Below, piece after piece: positions 7,926 through 16,428 of a DNA stretch of 64,000 bases (the stretch's first letter is position 1; each line of letters starts with the position of its first letter). Made by a program: the position numbers and the translations under genes. This DNA comes from JACVRW01 sp963821275. Lineage in GTDB: Bacteria; Actinomycetota; Thermoleophilia; Solirubrobacterales; Thermoleophilaceae. The stretch spans positions 682,001 through 746,000 of the forward strand of contig CAWGDF010000001.1 in NCBI GenBank assembly GCA_963821275.1. The letters are read 5' to 3'. A model generated the notes under the pieces. It was given only the letters and a program-made list of their open reading frames with translations. It had not been told where the DNA came from and did not search any database.

Positions 7926-8686
7926 GCGCCCACCTCGTGGATTCGTCCAGCCGACGCGGAGAGCCGCCCGCCCTCGCGGCCGTTTCGGACCGCCACCACC
8001 TCGGCCATGATCGAGAGGGCGGTCTCCTCCGGCGTCACGGCGCCGAGGTCGAGGCCGATCGGCGCGGCGATGCGCTCCAGCAGGTCCTCCCCCACCCCGG
8101 CCGCCAGCAGCCGCTCGCGGCGCCTGGCCTGAGCCCGGCGGCTCCCCATGGCGCCGATGTAGGGCGCCTCCGAGCGCAGCGCGAGCGTGAGCGCGGCATC
8201 GTCCAGCTTCGGGTCGTGGGTGAGCACCGCGATGTAGGTGGCGCGGTCGATGCCGCCGGCGCGGGCAAACGCCTCCTCGGGCCAGGCCGCGATCACCTGC
8301 TCCGCGTCGGGGAAGCGGTCGGCGGTGGCGAACTGCGAGCGCGGGTCACATACGAAGGGCCGCCAGCCGGCGGCCCGTGCAAGCCGCACGAGGGCGGCGG
8401 CGTAGTCCACCGCGCCGAAGATCACGAGCCGGGGCGCCGGGGCGGTCACGTCGACGAAGAGGCTGCTGTGCCCGTGCTCGCGCACCTCGGAGCGCTCGGC
8501 CCACATGAGCTCCTCGGCCGCTTCGGTGGCGGCCCGATCGAGCTCCGGGAAGCCAAGGCCGCCCTCGGTGGCGCCGTCGGGGCGCACCAGCAGCTTCGCT
8601 CCGGTCCCGTCGCCCTCGATCACGGTCACGAGAGCGGCTCGTCCGTCGTTCGCGGCGATCGCCGCGAACTCGCCCTGCGCGCTCAC
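7922..8686 (-). CDS. XdhC/CoxI family protein with C-terminal Rossmann domain
   Basis: This 254-residue protein is the larger half of the XdhC system, which matures and inserts the sulfurated molybdenum cofactor into xanthine dehydrogenase-family enzymes. Residues about 88-215 form the XdhC_C Rossmann domain: RLVIFGAVDYAAALVRLARAAG, a phosphate-binding loop with Ala in place of the usual Gly, then YIAVLTHDPKLDDAAL and YIGAMGSRRAQARRRERL. The N-terminal ~85 residues resemble the second lobe of the XdhC_CoxI domain. Start GTG at 8686 overlaps the stop of the small XdhC gene. It sits between coxE and mocA in the operon. Confidence 0.85.
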   Translation of the reverse strand: MSAQGEFAAIAANDGRAALVTVIEGDGTGAKLLVRPDGATEGGLGFPELDRAATEAAEELMWAERSEVREHGHSSLFVDVTAPAPRLVIFGAVDYAAALVRLARAAGWRPFVCDPRSQFATADRFPDAEQVIAAWPEEAFARAGGIDRATYIAVLTHDPKLDDAALTLALRSEAPYIGAMGSRRAQARRRERLLAAGVGEDLLERIAAPIGLDLGAVTPEETALSIMAEVVAVRNGREGGRLSASAGRIHEVGA

Positions 8687-8997
8687 TCCTGATACTCCTC
8701 CACGAACACATCTATCTCGCCGCCGCAGGGCAGGCCCACGTCCCAGGCCTCGGAGTCGGCGATGCCGAAGTGCAGAAGCCGGGGGCCGTCGCCCCCGAGC
8801 ACCTCCGCAGCCACCTCGACGACCGCGCCCTCGACGCAGCCGCCGGAAACGGCGCCCGATACCTCGCCGTGCTCGTTCACCGCCATCTTGGCTCCCGGCG
8901 GGCGCGGCGCCGAGCGCTTCACCCCCACGACCGTGGCAACGGCCACCCGGTCGCCACGGGCCGTCCAGGCCCGCACGTCCTCGACAACATCCTTCAT
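8683..8997 (-). CDS. Small XdhC/CoxI N-terminal domain protein
   Basis: The 104-residue protein is the XdhC_CoxI N-terminal domain alone: VAVATVVGVKRSAPRPPGAKM, then GEVSGAVSGGCVEGAVVE with the conserved SGGCVE cysteine, then DVGLPCGGEIDVFVE with the CGG motif. In many bacteria these residues and the Rossmann domain are one polypeptide; here they are two overlapping genes (8683-8686). It is presumably the cofactor-handling half, working with the downstream product. Confidence 0.85.
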   Translation of the reverse strand: MKDVVEDVRAWTARGDRVAVATVVGVKRSAPRPPGAKMAVNEHGEVSGAVSGGCVEGAVVEVAAEVLGGDGPRLLHFGIADSEAWDVGLPCGGEIDVFVEEYQE

Positions 8998-9037
8998 GGG
9001 CTCCCTTTCCTCATTGCGCAGCTTTCCCAGGCCGGGC

Positions 9038-10144
9038 TCATTCCAAGCCCTCCTCCATCAATAGCGCAAGCTCGGACAGCGACGCCAGTGAATTGCCGGC
9101 CAGGAAGTGGTCCACATGCGGCAGAGCCGCCTGCATCCCGCGAGTGAGCGGCTCGTAATCCGGGCTCGCCTTCAGCGGGTTGAGCCAGATCAGCCGGTGG
9201 GCGCAGCGCTGCAGCCGCTCCATCTCGGCGCTCAGGCGCTCGGGCTCGCCCCGGTCCCAGCCGTCGGAGAGCAGGACCACGATCGCGCCTCGGCCAAGCC
9301 GGCGCCCGTGCTCGCGGTTGAGCGTGCCGACCGCGTCCCCGATGCGAGTGCCGCCCGACCAGTCGTACGCCGCGTGGGCGGCCCGGTCGAGAGCACGGTC
9401 GGGATCGCGCCCCGCGAGCTCAGCGGTGACCCGCGTCAGCCGAGTGCCGAACACGAAGGCCTCCACGCGCCGCCGCGCCGCGACGCAGGCCTGCATGTAC
9501 TGCAAGAGCATGCGCGCGTAGGGCTCCATCGAGCCGGACACGTCGCAGACCAGGACCAGCGGGCGGGGCCGCTCGCCGGGCTCGCGCCAGTGGCGCTCGA
9601 ACGGGTCCCCTCCGGTACGCAGCGAGGCACGGATGGTGCGCCGCAGGTCAGGGCGGGCGGCGTGAGGCGGGGCGCCCCGGCGGTGGGCCCGCCGCGTGCG
9701 GCGGCTGGGACGCACGGGCGCCGCCTCCGCCAGCCGTCGCATGATCCGCCGTGCCGTCCGGCGCTCGGCGTCCGAGTAGGCGGCGAAGTCCTTCTCGTGC
9801 AGCAGCTCGACGTCGGACCACGCGGCGGGCACCACCTCTACCTCGGTCTCTACCTGCCGGCGCACGTCGGCGCCCGGCACCGCCGCCCGCGGAAGCGCCA
9901 TCTTGGGCAGCTCGTCGAGCGCCGGCGGCGGAGGAGGGAGGTCCGGCGCGGGCGCGAACAGCTCCGCGAACGCCGCGTCGAAGGTGGCCAGGTCGGAATG
10001 CCGCGAGCACATGGTTGCCCTCAGCGCGTGGTAGGAGGCCGCCGGATCGGCCGGGTCGACGGCGGTCAGCGCCCGGTGGGCCGAGAGCAGCTCGTCCACG
10101 CCAACGCGTGAGCCGCCCGCGCGCATGGCGCCGGCCAGCAGCAC
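9038..10144 (-). CDS. CoxE-like VWA-domain protein
   Basis: This is a 368-residue member of the VWA_CoxE family. The N-terminal helical part is followed by a basic linker (RPSRRTRRAHRRG) and a C-terminal von Willebrand A domain with a complete MIDAS: LVCDVSGSMEPY, the Thr in WSGGTRIGDA, and LLSDGWDRGE. Next to CoxD-type AAA ATPases such proteins act as maturation partners that build the Mo-S-Cu or Mo=S site of CoxL-like enzymes. The GTG at 10144 is the first canonical start. An in-frame CTG at 10159 would give a more typical N terminus (LTGRLVLLAGAMRAGG), so the real start may be there. Confidence 0.85.
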   Translation of the reverse strand: MLLAGAMRAGGSRVGVDELLSAHRALTAVDPADPAASYHALRATMCSRHSDLATFDAAFAELFAPAPDLPPPPPALDELPKMALPRAAVPGADVRRQVETEVEVVPAAWSDVELLHEKDFAAYSDAERRTARRIMRRLAEAAPVRPSRRTRRAHRRGAPPHAARPDLRRTIRASLRTGGDPFERHWREPGERPRPLVLVCDVSGSMEPYARMLLQYMQACVAARRRVEAFVFGTRLTRVTAELAGRDPDRALDRAAHAAYDWSGGTRIGDAVGTLNREHGRRLGRGAIVVLLSDGWDRGEPERLSAEMERLQRCAHRLIWLNPLKASPDYEPLTRGMQAALPHVDHFLAGNSLASLSELALLMEEGLE

Positions 10145-10182
10145 GAGACGGCCCGTCAGCCGCAGCCCGGGGCGCTCGGCCC

Positions 10183-11028
10183 TCAGGACGTGCCCCCGGC
10201 CCGCGCCAAGTCCTCGAGCATCCCCGTCTCGCGCACCCGGTCGATGTCCTCACGCACCTTGAGGGCGACACCCAGCGTCTCCTCCAGATCGCCGTCCTCC
10301 AGGGCGAGCAGGGCCTGCGCCCAGCCGATGGTCTCGCCCACGCCGGGCAGCTTGTAGAGGTCTTCGGCGCGCAGGCGGGCCACCGCCGCGCAGACCCGCA
10401 GCGCGATCTCGTCCGGCACCCCCGGCAGGCGGGCCCGCACGATCTCTGCCTCGCGCTCGGGCTCCGGATAGTCGATCCAGTGGTAGAGACAGCGGCGCTT
10501 GAGCGCATCGTGGAGCTCGCGCGTGCGGTTGGAGGTGATCACCACCAGCGGGCGGCTCTCGGCGGTCACGGTTCCGAGCTCCGGGATCGAGACCTGGAAG
10601 TCCGAGAGGAACTCGAGCAGGAAGGCCTCGAACTCGTCGTCGGCGCGGTCGATCTCGTCGATCAGCAGCACCACGGAGCCCTCGTGCAGGAGCGCCTCGA
10701 GGAGCGGCCGCCGGAGCAGGAAGCGCTCCGTGTACAGCTCCTCCTCGGCGCCCGCCCGCAGGTGCAGCAGCTGTCGCGGGTAGTCCCAGTCGTAGAGGGC
10801 GTGATGAAGGTCGATGCCCTCGTGGCACTGGAGGCGGATCAGGTCGGCGCCGGTCGCCCCGGCCAGGGCCTTGGCCACCTCGGTCTTGCCCACGCCCGCC
10901 TCCCCCTCCAGGAGCAGCGGCTGCTCGAGCGCGGCCGCGAGGTAGACGGCGGTCGAGAGGCCCCGGTCGGCGAGATAGCGCTCGCCCGCCAGGGCCTCCC
11001 GTACGGCTTCCGGGTTGTCGAAACTCAG
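10183..11028 (-). CDS. MoxR/CoxD-family AAA+ ATPase, apparent CTG start
   Basis: This AAA+ ATPase (about 281 residues) is of the MoxR type found in cox operons, where with the VWA protein it activates the molybdenum enzyme. Walker A is LLEGEAGVGKTEVAKALAG, Walker B is VVLLIDEIDRADDEFEAF, and sensor 1 is VITSNRTRELHDALKRR. The only canonical start (GTG at 10893) falls inside Walker A and would destroy the enzyme. The family N terminus (SFDNPEAVREALAGERYLADRG) is intact upstream and begins with CTG at 11028-11026, seven nt after an AGGG ribosome site and four nt after the coxM stop. I therefore place the start at CTG. Confidence 0.85.
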   Translation of the reverse strand: MSFDNPEAVREALAGERYLADRGLSTAVYLAAALEQPLLLEGEAGVGKTEVAKALAGATGADLIRLQCHEGIDLHHALYDWDYPRQLLHLRAGAEEELYTERFLLRRPLLEALLHEGSVVLLIDEIDRADDEFEAFLLEFLSDFQVSIPELGTVTAESRPLVVITSNRTRELHDALKRRCLYHWIDYPEPEREAEIVRARLPGVPDEIALRVCAAVARLRAEDLYKLPGVGETIGWAQALLALEDGDLEETLGVALKVREDIDRVRETGMLEDLARAGGTS

Positions 11029-11032
11029 CGCG

Positions 11033-11878
11033 TCACCCTTGCGCGGCCGTCGTGAGCGCTCGCCGGGTGAGCACGCGCGCGAGGTGGCGCTTGTAGTCCG
11101 GCGTCGCGTTCAGATCGCCCGGGGGCTCGGTGCCCTCGGCCGCCTGCTCGGCCGCCGCGCCGACCGCGTCCTCGTCCAGCGATCCGCCCCGCAGGGCATC
11201 CTCCGCCGGGGTGGCCCGCAGCGGTGTGGATCCCATGTGGGTCAGGCCTATGCGCACGTCCTCGCAGCTGCCGTCCCCGGCCTTCTTGACGAGCGCGCAC
11301 ACTGCCACCATGGCCCAGTCCTCCGCCCGGCGGTTGAACTTCTCGTAGCCGAACGACCAGCCCTCCATCGAGGGCAGGCGCACCTCGGTGAGAACCTCGT
11401 CGTGCTCCAGCGCGGTCGTCAGGAAGTCCTGGAACAGATCCCCGGCCGCGATCGTGCGCTGCCCGTTGGGCCCCTGTGCGGTGACCTCGCCCTCGCAGGC
11501 CATCAGCACCGCGGGGAGGTCGGCGGCGGTATCGCCGTGGGCCAGCGAGCCGCCGACGGTGCCCCTGTTGCGCACCTGGCGATCGGCGATCAGGCTCGCG
11601 GCCTTCGAGACCAGCCCCAGCTCCGGGGTGTCCTCGAGCATGGAGTGCGTGGTGAGTGCCCCCAACCGGATGCTTCCGTTGTCCTGCTGAATCCCGTGCA
11701 GGCCGGGCACGTTGCGCAGGTCCACCAGCAGCGTGGGGGCCGCCAGGCGGAGCTTCATCAGCGGGAGCAGCGAGTGCCCGCCGGCCAGCACCTTGGCGTC
11801 CTCGCCGCTCTCGTGTAGGAGCCGGATGGCCTCGTCCAGCGAGTCGGGTGCGACGTAGTCGAAGGCTGCGGGGATCAC
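11033..11878 (-). CDS. coxM: Molybdenum hydroxylase FAD-binding medium subunit (CoxM-like)
   Basis: The 281-residue subunit carries FAD between the iron-sulfur subunit and external acceptors. The two FAD signatures of the CO dehydrogenase/xanthine dehydrogenase medium subunit are present: LAGGHSLLPLMKLR (residues 31-44) and TVGGSLAHGDTAAD (107-120). The C-terminal domain (LTHMGSTPLRATPAEDAL) is also typical. Its GTG start overlaps the coxL stop (GTGA), so the subunits are coupled. Confidence 0.9.
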   Translation of the reverse strand: MIPAAFDYVAPDSLDEAIRLLHESGEDAKVLAGGHSLLPLMKLRLAAPTLLVDLRNVPGLHGIQQDNGSIRLGALTTHSMLEDTPELGLVSKAASLIADRQVRNRGTVGGSLAHGDTAADLPAVLMACEGEVTAQGPNGQRTIAAGDLFQDFLTTALEHDEVLTEVRLPSMEGWSFGYEKFNRRAEDWAMVAVCALVKKAGDGSCEDVRIGLTHMGSTPLRATPAEDALRGGSLDEDAVGAAAEQAAEGTEPPGDLNATPDYKRHLARVLTRRALTTAAQG

Positions 11879-14259
11879 GACCGTCCCCCTTCCTCGATCG
11901 CCTGCCAGACCCGCATCGGCGTGAGCGGCATGTCGATTTCGGTGACCCCGAGCGGCTTGAGCGCGTCGAGCACCGAGGCCACCACCGCCGGCGAGCAGGC
12001 GATGGTCGCCGCCTCGCCGACGCCCTTGACCCCGAGCGTGTTCGTCGGGCTGGGCGTCTCGGTGCGGTCGGTCTCGAAGCTGGGCACGTCGGCGGCGCTC
12101 GGGAGCGCGTAGTCGACGAACGTGCTGGTCACCAGCTGGCCGTCCTCGTCGTAGGCCACCTGCTCATAGAGCACCTGCCCCACGGCGTGCACGATCCCGC
12201 CGTGGATCTGGCCCTCGATGAGCAGCGGGTTCACGGCCGGACCGCAGTCGTCGACCGCGATGTAACGCACGACGTCGACGCGGCCGGTCTCGGGATCGAC
12301 CTCGGTGATGCAGGCGTGCGCCCCGAAGGGCCAGACGAAGTTGGACGGGTCGTAGAAGCAGATCTCGTCCAGCCCCGCCTCCATCCCCTCGGGCAGGTCC
12401 CCGGGGATGTAGGCCTCTCCGGCGATGTCGGCCAGCGCCATCGACTTGTCCGGCGAGCCGCGCACGGAGAACGAGCCGTCGGACAGCTCGATGTCCTCCG
12501 GCGCCGCCTCCAGCTTGTGCGCGACGATCCGCTTGGCCTTCTCGTGGACCTTCTCGGCGGCCCGGGCGATCGCCTCGCCCCCAACCGCCAGCGAGCGCGA
12601 CCCGTACGTGTTCTTGCCGAAGGGCCCGGTGTTCGTGTCCCCGTGGATGACGTCGACCACGTCGGGTGTGACGCCGAGGCGGTCGGCGGCAATCTGGGCG
12701 AAGCTGGTCTCGTGGCCCTGCCCGTGCGGCGAGGTGCCGGTGTAGACGGTGACCGAGCCGGTGGGATGGACCCGCACCTCGGCCGACTCGAAGTAGCCGC
12801 CCTGCATGCCCCAGCCGTCGGGCCCCAGCGCCCGGGAGGGGCCGAGCCCGCAGATCTCGACGTAGGTCGAGAAGCCGACGCCGCGGTAGACGCCCTTCTG
12901 GCGCAGCTCCTCCTGCTCGCGCCGGAACGCGTCGAGATCGAGCTTCTCCAGGCAGCGATCGAGCGTCGCGTGGTAGTCGCCGGAGTCGTAGATGAAGCCG
13001 TGCGGCCGCTCGCTCGGGAACTCCGTGATGAAGTTCTTGCGCCGCAGCTCCAGCGGGTCCATGTCCAGCTTGGCCGCGAGCTCGTCCATCGTGAGCTCGA
13101 TCATGTGCGTGGCCTCGGGGCGCCCTGCTCCGCGGATGGCGTCGGTGGTGAACTTGTTGGTGAACACGCCGACGATGTCCGTCTGGATGGCGGGGAAGTT
13201 GTAGACCCCGCCCATCACGCAGGCGCTGAACGTGGGGATGACCGGCCCCTCGATCAGGTGGTACGACCCGCAGTCCTGGATGATCTTCGCGTGGATGCCG
13301 GTGACGGTGCCGTCCTGCTTGGCGCCGATCCGGATGTAGTCGATCTGGTCACGCCCGTGATGCGTGGTGGCCATCTCCTCGCTGCGCGTGGCCGTCCACT
13401 TCACCGGCTTGCCCGTCTTGCGGGCCGCCCAGCAGGCGAGCACCTCCTCGCCGTAGACCTGCAGCTTCGAGCCGAAGCCACCGCCCACCTCGGGCGCCAC
13501 CACGCGGATCTTGTCCTCGGTCACGCCGAGCTGGATCGAGAGGATGACCCGGCAGATGTGCGGGATCTGCGTAGCGCTGTAGAGCGTCAGCTTGCCCTCT
13601 CGCCACTCGGCGAGAACGCTGCGGGGCTCGATCGCAGCGCCGGCCGTGCGGTGGTTGACGATGCGTTTCTCCACCACCACGTCGGCTTCCTCGAAGGCCG
13701 CATCGATGTCGCCGCCGGGGAGCGACCACTCGAACACCTTGTTGGTGCCGAACTCGTCGTGGATCACGGGGGCGTCGTCCTCGAGGGCCTTCTCGGGATC
13801 GGTGACCACGGGCAGCGGGTCGTAGTCGACCTCGACCAGGGCGGCCGCGTCCACGACCCCGTACTTGTCGCTGCCGATCACGACGGCGACCGCCTGACCG
13901 ACATAGCCCACCTTGCCGCGGGCCAGCGGCCAGTGGTCGGGCACGTGGACTTCGACTCCGGGCGGGACCCAGACCATCGGACAGGGGGCGTCCAGGTCCT
14001 CCATGTCCTCGCCCGTGAACACGGCCTCCACCCCGGGATGCTCGCGGGCGGCCGTGGTGTCGATCGAGGTGATCGTGGCGTGGGCCTCGGGCGAGCGCAC
14101 CATCGCCGCGTGCAGCATTCCGGGCAGCGCCAGGTCGTCGGTGTAGGTGGCCTGGCCGGTGATCAGGCGCGGGTCCTCCTTGCGCTTGAGCGCCTGTCCG
14201 ACGAAGCCGTTCCCGTTCCGCTCGGTGCGTTCGGCCGCCTCCACTTCCGGAGCGCCCAT
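11875..14259 (-). CDS. Molybdenum hydroxylase large subunit, form II-like CoxL / xanthine dehydrogenase family
   Basis: The 794-residue catalytic subunit starts at the ATG at 14259, which overlaps the coxS stop. Features are the aldehyde oxidase a/b hammerhead domain (about 35-150), the Mo-pterin segments PEVGGGFGSK (256-265) and GQGHETSFAQIAADRLG, and the C-terminal catalytic glutamate in VKGVGEAA. The active-site loop reads AIRGAGR at residues 374-380. That is the AYRGAGR pattern of form II CoxL; form I CO dehydrogenases have a cysteine loop (AYXCSFR) for the Cu-S-Mo centre, absent here. The operon carries all maturation genes, but oxidation of CO cannot be claimed; aldehydes or heterocycles are alternatives. 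Confidence 0.88.
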   Translation of the reverse strand: MGAPEVEAAERTERNGNGFVGQALKRKEDPRLITGQATYTDDLALPGMLHAAMVRSPEAHATITSIDTTAAREHPGVEAVFTGEDMEDLDAPCPMVWVPPGVEVHVPDHWPLARGKVGYVGQAVAVVIGSDKYGVVDAAALVEVDYDPLPVVTDPEKALEDDAPVIHDEFGTNKVFEWSLPGGDIDAAFEEADVVVEKRIVNHRTAGAAIEPRSVLAEWREGKLTLYSATQIPHICRVILSIQLGVTEDKIRVVAPEVGGGFGSKLQVYGEEVLACWAARKTGKPVKWTATRSEEMATTHHGRDQIDYIRIGAKQDGTVTGIHAKIIQDCGSYHLIEGPVIPTFSACVMGGVYNFPAIQTDIVGVFTNKFTTDAIRGAGRPEATHMIELTMDELAAKLDMDPLELRRKNFITEFPSERPHGFIYDSGDYHATLDRCLEKLDLDAFRREQEELRQKGVYRGVGFSTYVEICGLGPSRALGPDGWGMQGGYFESAEVRVHPTGSVTVYTGTSPHGQGHETSFAQIAADRLGVTPDVVDVIHGDTNTGPFGKNTYGSRSLAVGGEAIARAAEKVHEKAKRIVAHKLEAAPEDIELSDGSFSVRGSPDKSMALADIAGEAYIPGDLPEGMEAGLDEICFYDPSNFVWPFGAHACITEVDPETGRVDVVRYIAVDDCGPAVNPLLIEGQIHGGIVHAVGQVLYEQVAYDEDGQLVTSTFVDYALPSAADVPSFETDRTETPSPTNTLGVKGVGEAATIACSPAVVASVLDALKPLGVTEIDMPLTPMRVWQAIEEGGRS

Positions 14260-14753
14260 CAGACCCCCACCTCCTCCTTCGCAGGCTGGGCCTTCGCCGC
14301 GGCCTGCACCGCCCTGACGATGTTCTGGTAGCCCGTGCAGCGGCAGAGGTTGCCCTCCAACGCCTCGCGGATGTCCCGCTCCGAGGGATCCGGGATGCGC
14401 GCGAGCAGGTCGGCGGCGGCCATGATCATGCCGGGTGTGCAGTAGCCGCACTGCAGGCCGTGCTTCTCCCAGAAGGCCTCCTGCAGGGGATGCAGCCCGG
14501 ACTCTTCGCCCATGCCCTCGATGGTCGTGACCTCGCCCCCGTCGGCCTGGACGGCGAGGATGGTGCAGCTCTTGACCGCCTCGCCGTTGAGGTGCACCGT
14601 GCACGCGCCGCAGTTCGACGTGTCGCAGCCGACATGCGTGCCGGTGAGGCCCAGGTGGTCCCGCAGCCAGTGGACGAGAAGGGTTCGCGCCTCCACGTCG
14701 GCTTCGTGGGACCGGCCGTTCACGGTCGTCGACACGTGCACGGTCGTGCTCAT
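14259..14753 (-). CDS. coxS: [2Fe-2S] small subunit of molybdenum hydroxylase (CoxS-like)
   Basis: The 164-residue electron-transfer subunit has both clusters in place. The plant-ferredoxin-like cluster uses C43, C48, C51 and C63 (GCDTSNCGACTVHLNG...SC), and the second uses C102, C105, C137 and C139 (CGYCTPGM, CRCTGY). It is the first gene of the operon: ATG at 14753 follows a strong GAGGAGGACGG ribosome site. A TAGCAT box at 14788-14783 may be its -10. The order coxS-coxL-coxM-moxR-coxE-xdhC-xdhC-mocA is a full structural-plus-maturation set. Confidence 0.92.
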   Translation of the reverse strand: MSTTVHVSTTVNGRSHEADVEARTLLVHWLRDHLGLTGTHVGCDTSNCGACTVHLNGEAVKSCTILAVQADGGEVTTIEGMGEESGLHPLQEAFWEKHGLQCGYCTPGMIMAAADLLARIPDPSERDIREALEGNLCRCTGYQNIVRAVQAAAKAQPAKEEVGV

Positions 14754-14802
14754 CCGTCCTCCTCGGTCGCTCTCCGCTCCGGATGCTATTCCTCCTGGCT
14801 CC

Positions 14803-15690
14803 GTGACGGCGAAGACCCATGAGTTCGAGTTCGAGGGCCACCGGCTGGTCTACGACGAGTACGGCGCCGGAGATCGCGTGGTGGTGCTGCTCCCGGCGCT
14901 GTTGTTCGCGCGCACGATGCACCGGCCGCTGGCCGAGGAGCTCGCCGCGCACGGCCACCGCGTGTTGTGCCTCGATCTTCTCGGCCACGGCGACTCCGAC
15001 CGGCCACCGGAGATGGGCAGCTACTACTCCATGACGGCCTTCGGCCGCCAGGCTCTCGGGCTTCTCGACCACGCGCAGGTGCGGGACGCGGTGATCGGCG
15101 GGACGTCGCTCGGCGCGAACGCCTCCCTCGAGGCGGCCGCCGCGGCCCCGGAGCGGGTCAAGGGTCTCCTGATCGAGATGCCGGTGCTGGACAACGCCCT
15201 GCTCGCGTGCGCGATCGGCTTCACGCCGTTGCTCGTGGGGCTCACCTTCGGCGCCCCCGTGGCGCGCTTCGTGGGACGGGGCGCGCGGGCGCTGCCGCGC
15301 GGCTTCTCACTGCTCGGCGACGTGGTCCTCGACTGGCTCGGCCAGGACCCGAAGCCCTCGGCCTCGGTCCTGCAGGGGCTGTTCTACGGCCGCGTGGCGC
15401 CGCCGGCCGAGGAGCGCCGCAGGATGACCCAGCCGGCCCTCGTGATCGGCCACTATCGCGACCCGATCCACCCCTTCTCGGACTCCGACATGCTCGTGCG
15501 CGAGCTGCCTCACGCCCGCCTCGTCCAAGCTTCCTCGATCCTCGAGCTGCGGCTCACGCCGGAGCGGCTCACGAACGAGATCGTGGGGTTCGTGGGGGAC
15601 TGCTTCAGACCCGCGCGGCGGGCCTCGCGGGGGCGCCGGAGGGCCGCCGCGGCCGGGCTTCGGAGCGCTCAGGCGCGCCGGCCCTCGTAG
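14803..15690 (+). CDS. Alpha/beta hydrolase
   Basis: This protein of about 295 residues starts at GTG 14803 (VTAKTHEFEFEGHRLVYDEYG). It shows the alpha/beta hydrolase order: VVVLLPALLFARTMHRPLA, CLDLLGHGDSDRP, nucleophile elbow GGTSLGANAS and a late acid segment ALVIGHYRDPIHPF. The expected catalytic His is not obvious near the end (SSILELRLTPERL), so catalytic competence is uncertain. The C-terminal tail is Arg/Ala-rich. It is divergent from coxS with 49 bp between them; a link to the cox operon is possible but unsupported. Confidence 0.75.
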   Translation: MTAKTHEFEFEGHRLVYDEYGAGDRVVVLLPALLFARTMHRPLAEELAAHGHRVLCLDLLGHGDSDRPPEMGSYYSMTAFGRQALGLLDHAQVRDAVIGGTSLGANASLEAAAAAPERVKGLLIEMPVLDNALLACAIGFTPLLVGLTFGAPVARFVGRGARALPRGFSLLGDVVLDWLGQDPKPSASVLQGLFYGRVAPPAEERRRMTQPALVIGHYRDPIHPFSDSDMLVRELPHARLVQASSILELRLTPERLTNEIVGFVGDCFRPARRASRGRRRAAAAGLRSAQARRPS

Positions 15691-15691
15691 C

Positions 15692-15697
15692 TACCCT
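15692..15697 (+). promoter_or_regulatory. -10 box TACCCT, leaderless promoter candidate
   Basis: TACCCT ends 8 nt before the GTG start at 15706, the spacing expected when transcription begins at the start codon. No ribosome site is present. Confidence 0.45.
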
Positions 15698-15705
15698 TTC
15701 GCGGC

Positions 15706-16416
15706 GTGTCCCACCGAAAGAGGCAGAAGGAGGCCCTCCGTCGGGAACGCGAGGAGCGCGAGCGAAAGGCCCGTGAGGCCCAGCAGCGCAAGCGCATGGT
15801 GGGCTTCGGCGCGGCCGGGGTGCTGGTCATCGCCGCGCTGGTGGTCGTGCTCGTCGTGGTCGTGGCCGGCGGAGGAGACGACGATGCCGTCGCGCAGATC
15901 CTCCCCGACGGCGGCAGCGTGCCCGAACAGCGTGAGTTCGACGTCGAGGCGGCGGCCGAGGCGGCGGGCTGCGAGCTCAAGAGCTCGCGGGGCAGCGGCG
16001 TGGCCAGCCACACGCAGACCCTCGACGAGCGGGTCGAGTACAAGACCGACCCGCCCACCAACGGCCGGCACTACTTCGAGCCGGCGCCGGACGGGGCCTA
16101 CGCCCAGGCGCCGCGCGACGAGCAGCTCGTGCACAACCTGGAGCACGGTCGCGTCGTGGTGTGGTTCAAGCCCGGCATGCCCAACGCGCAGCGGGCCGAT
16201 CTGAAGGCGCTGTTCGACGAGGACCAGTACCAGATGGTCCTGGTGCCGCGCGGCAACATGCCCTACGCGGTGGCCGCGAGCGCCTGGAACCGCGACCCGC
16301 CGCCCGGGGGCACGGGGCGCCTTCTGCTCTGCGACAGGATGGGGCCCAACATCTTCGACGCGATTCGAACCTTCCGGGACGAGCACCGCTCGAACGGCCC
16401 CGAGCCCGTCCCGTAG
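15706..16416 (+). CDS. DUF3105 membrane-anchored protein
   Basis: The 236-residue protein has a basic, charged cytoplasmic N terminus (RKRQKEALRREREERERKAR), one transmembrane helix at about 31-55 (MVGFGAAGVLVIAALVVVLVVVV) and an outward DUF3105 domain. Domain hallmarks are YKTDPPTNGRHYFEPAPDGAY and LVHNLEHGRVVVWFKPG, with conserved His residues suggestive of metal binding. The biochemical role of DUF3105 is not established. Transcription is probably leaderless from the TACCCT box at 15692. Confidence 0.85.
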   Translation: MSHRKRQKEALRREREERERKAREAQQRKRMVGFGAAGVLVIAALVVVLVVVVAGGGDDDAVAQILPDGGSVPEQREFDVEAAAEAAGCELKSSRGSGVASHTQTLDERVEYKTDPPTNGRHYFEPAPDGAYAQAPRDEQLVHNLEHGRVVVWFKPGMPNAQRADLKALFDEDQYQMVLVPRGNMPYAVAASAWNRDPPPGGTGRLLLCDRMGPNIFDAIRTFRDEHRSNGPEPVP

Positions 16417-16428
16417 CGCCGTTCCCCG

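Noticed and set aside
6093..8132. Open frame of 679 codons crossing the lipoprotein and mocA
   Set aside because: It spans the intergenic element and two real genes on both strands and shows no domain pattern.
11875..14259. True CO dehydrogenase (form I CoxL)
   Set aside because: The active-site loop is AIRGAGR and lacks the cysteine that binds copper.
11656..14331. Open frame of 891 codons opposite coxL
   Set aside because: It is antisense to a clearly conserved molybdenum subunit, has no family resemblance, and arises from the GC-rich third positions of coxL.
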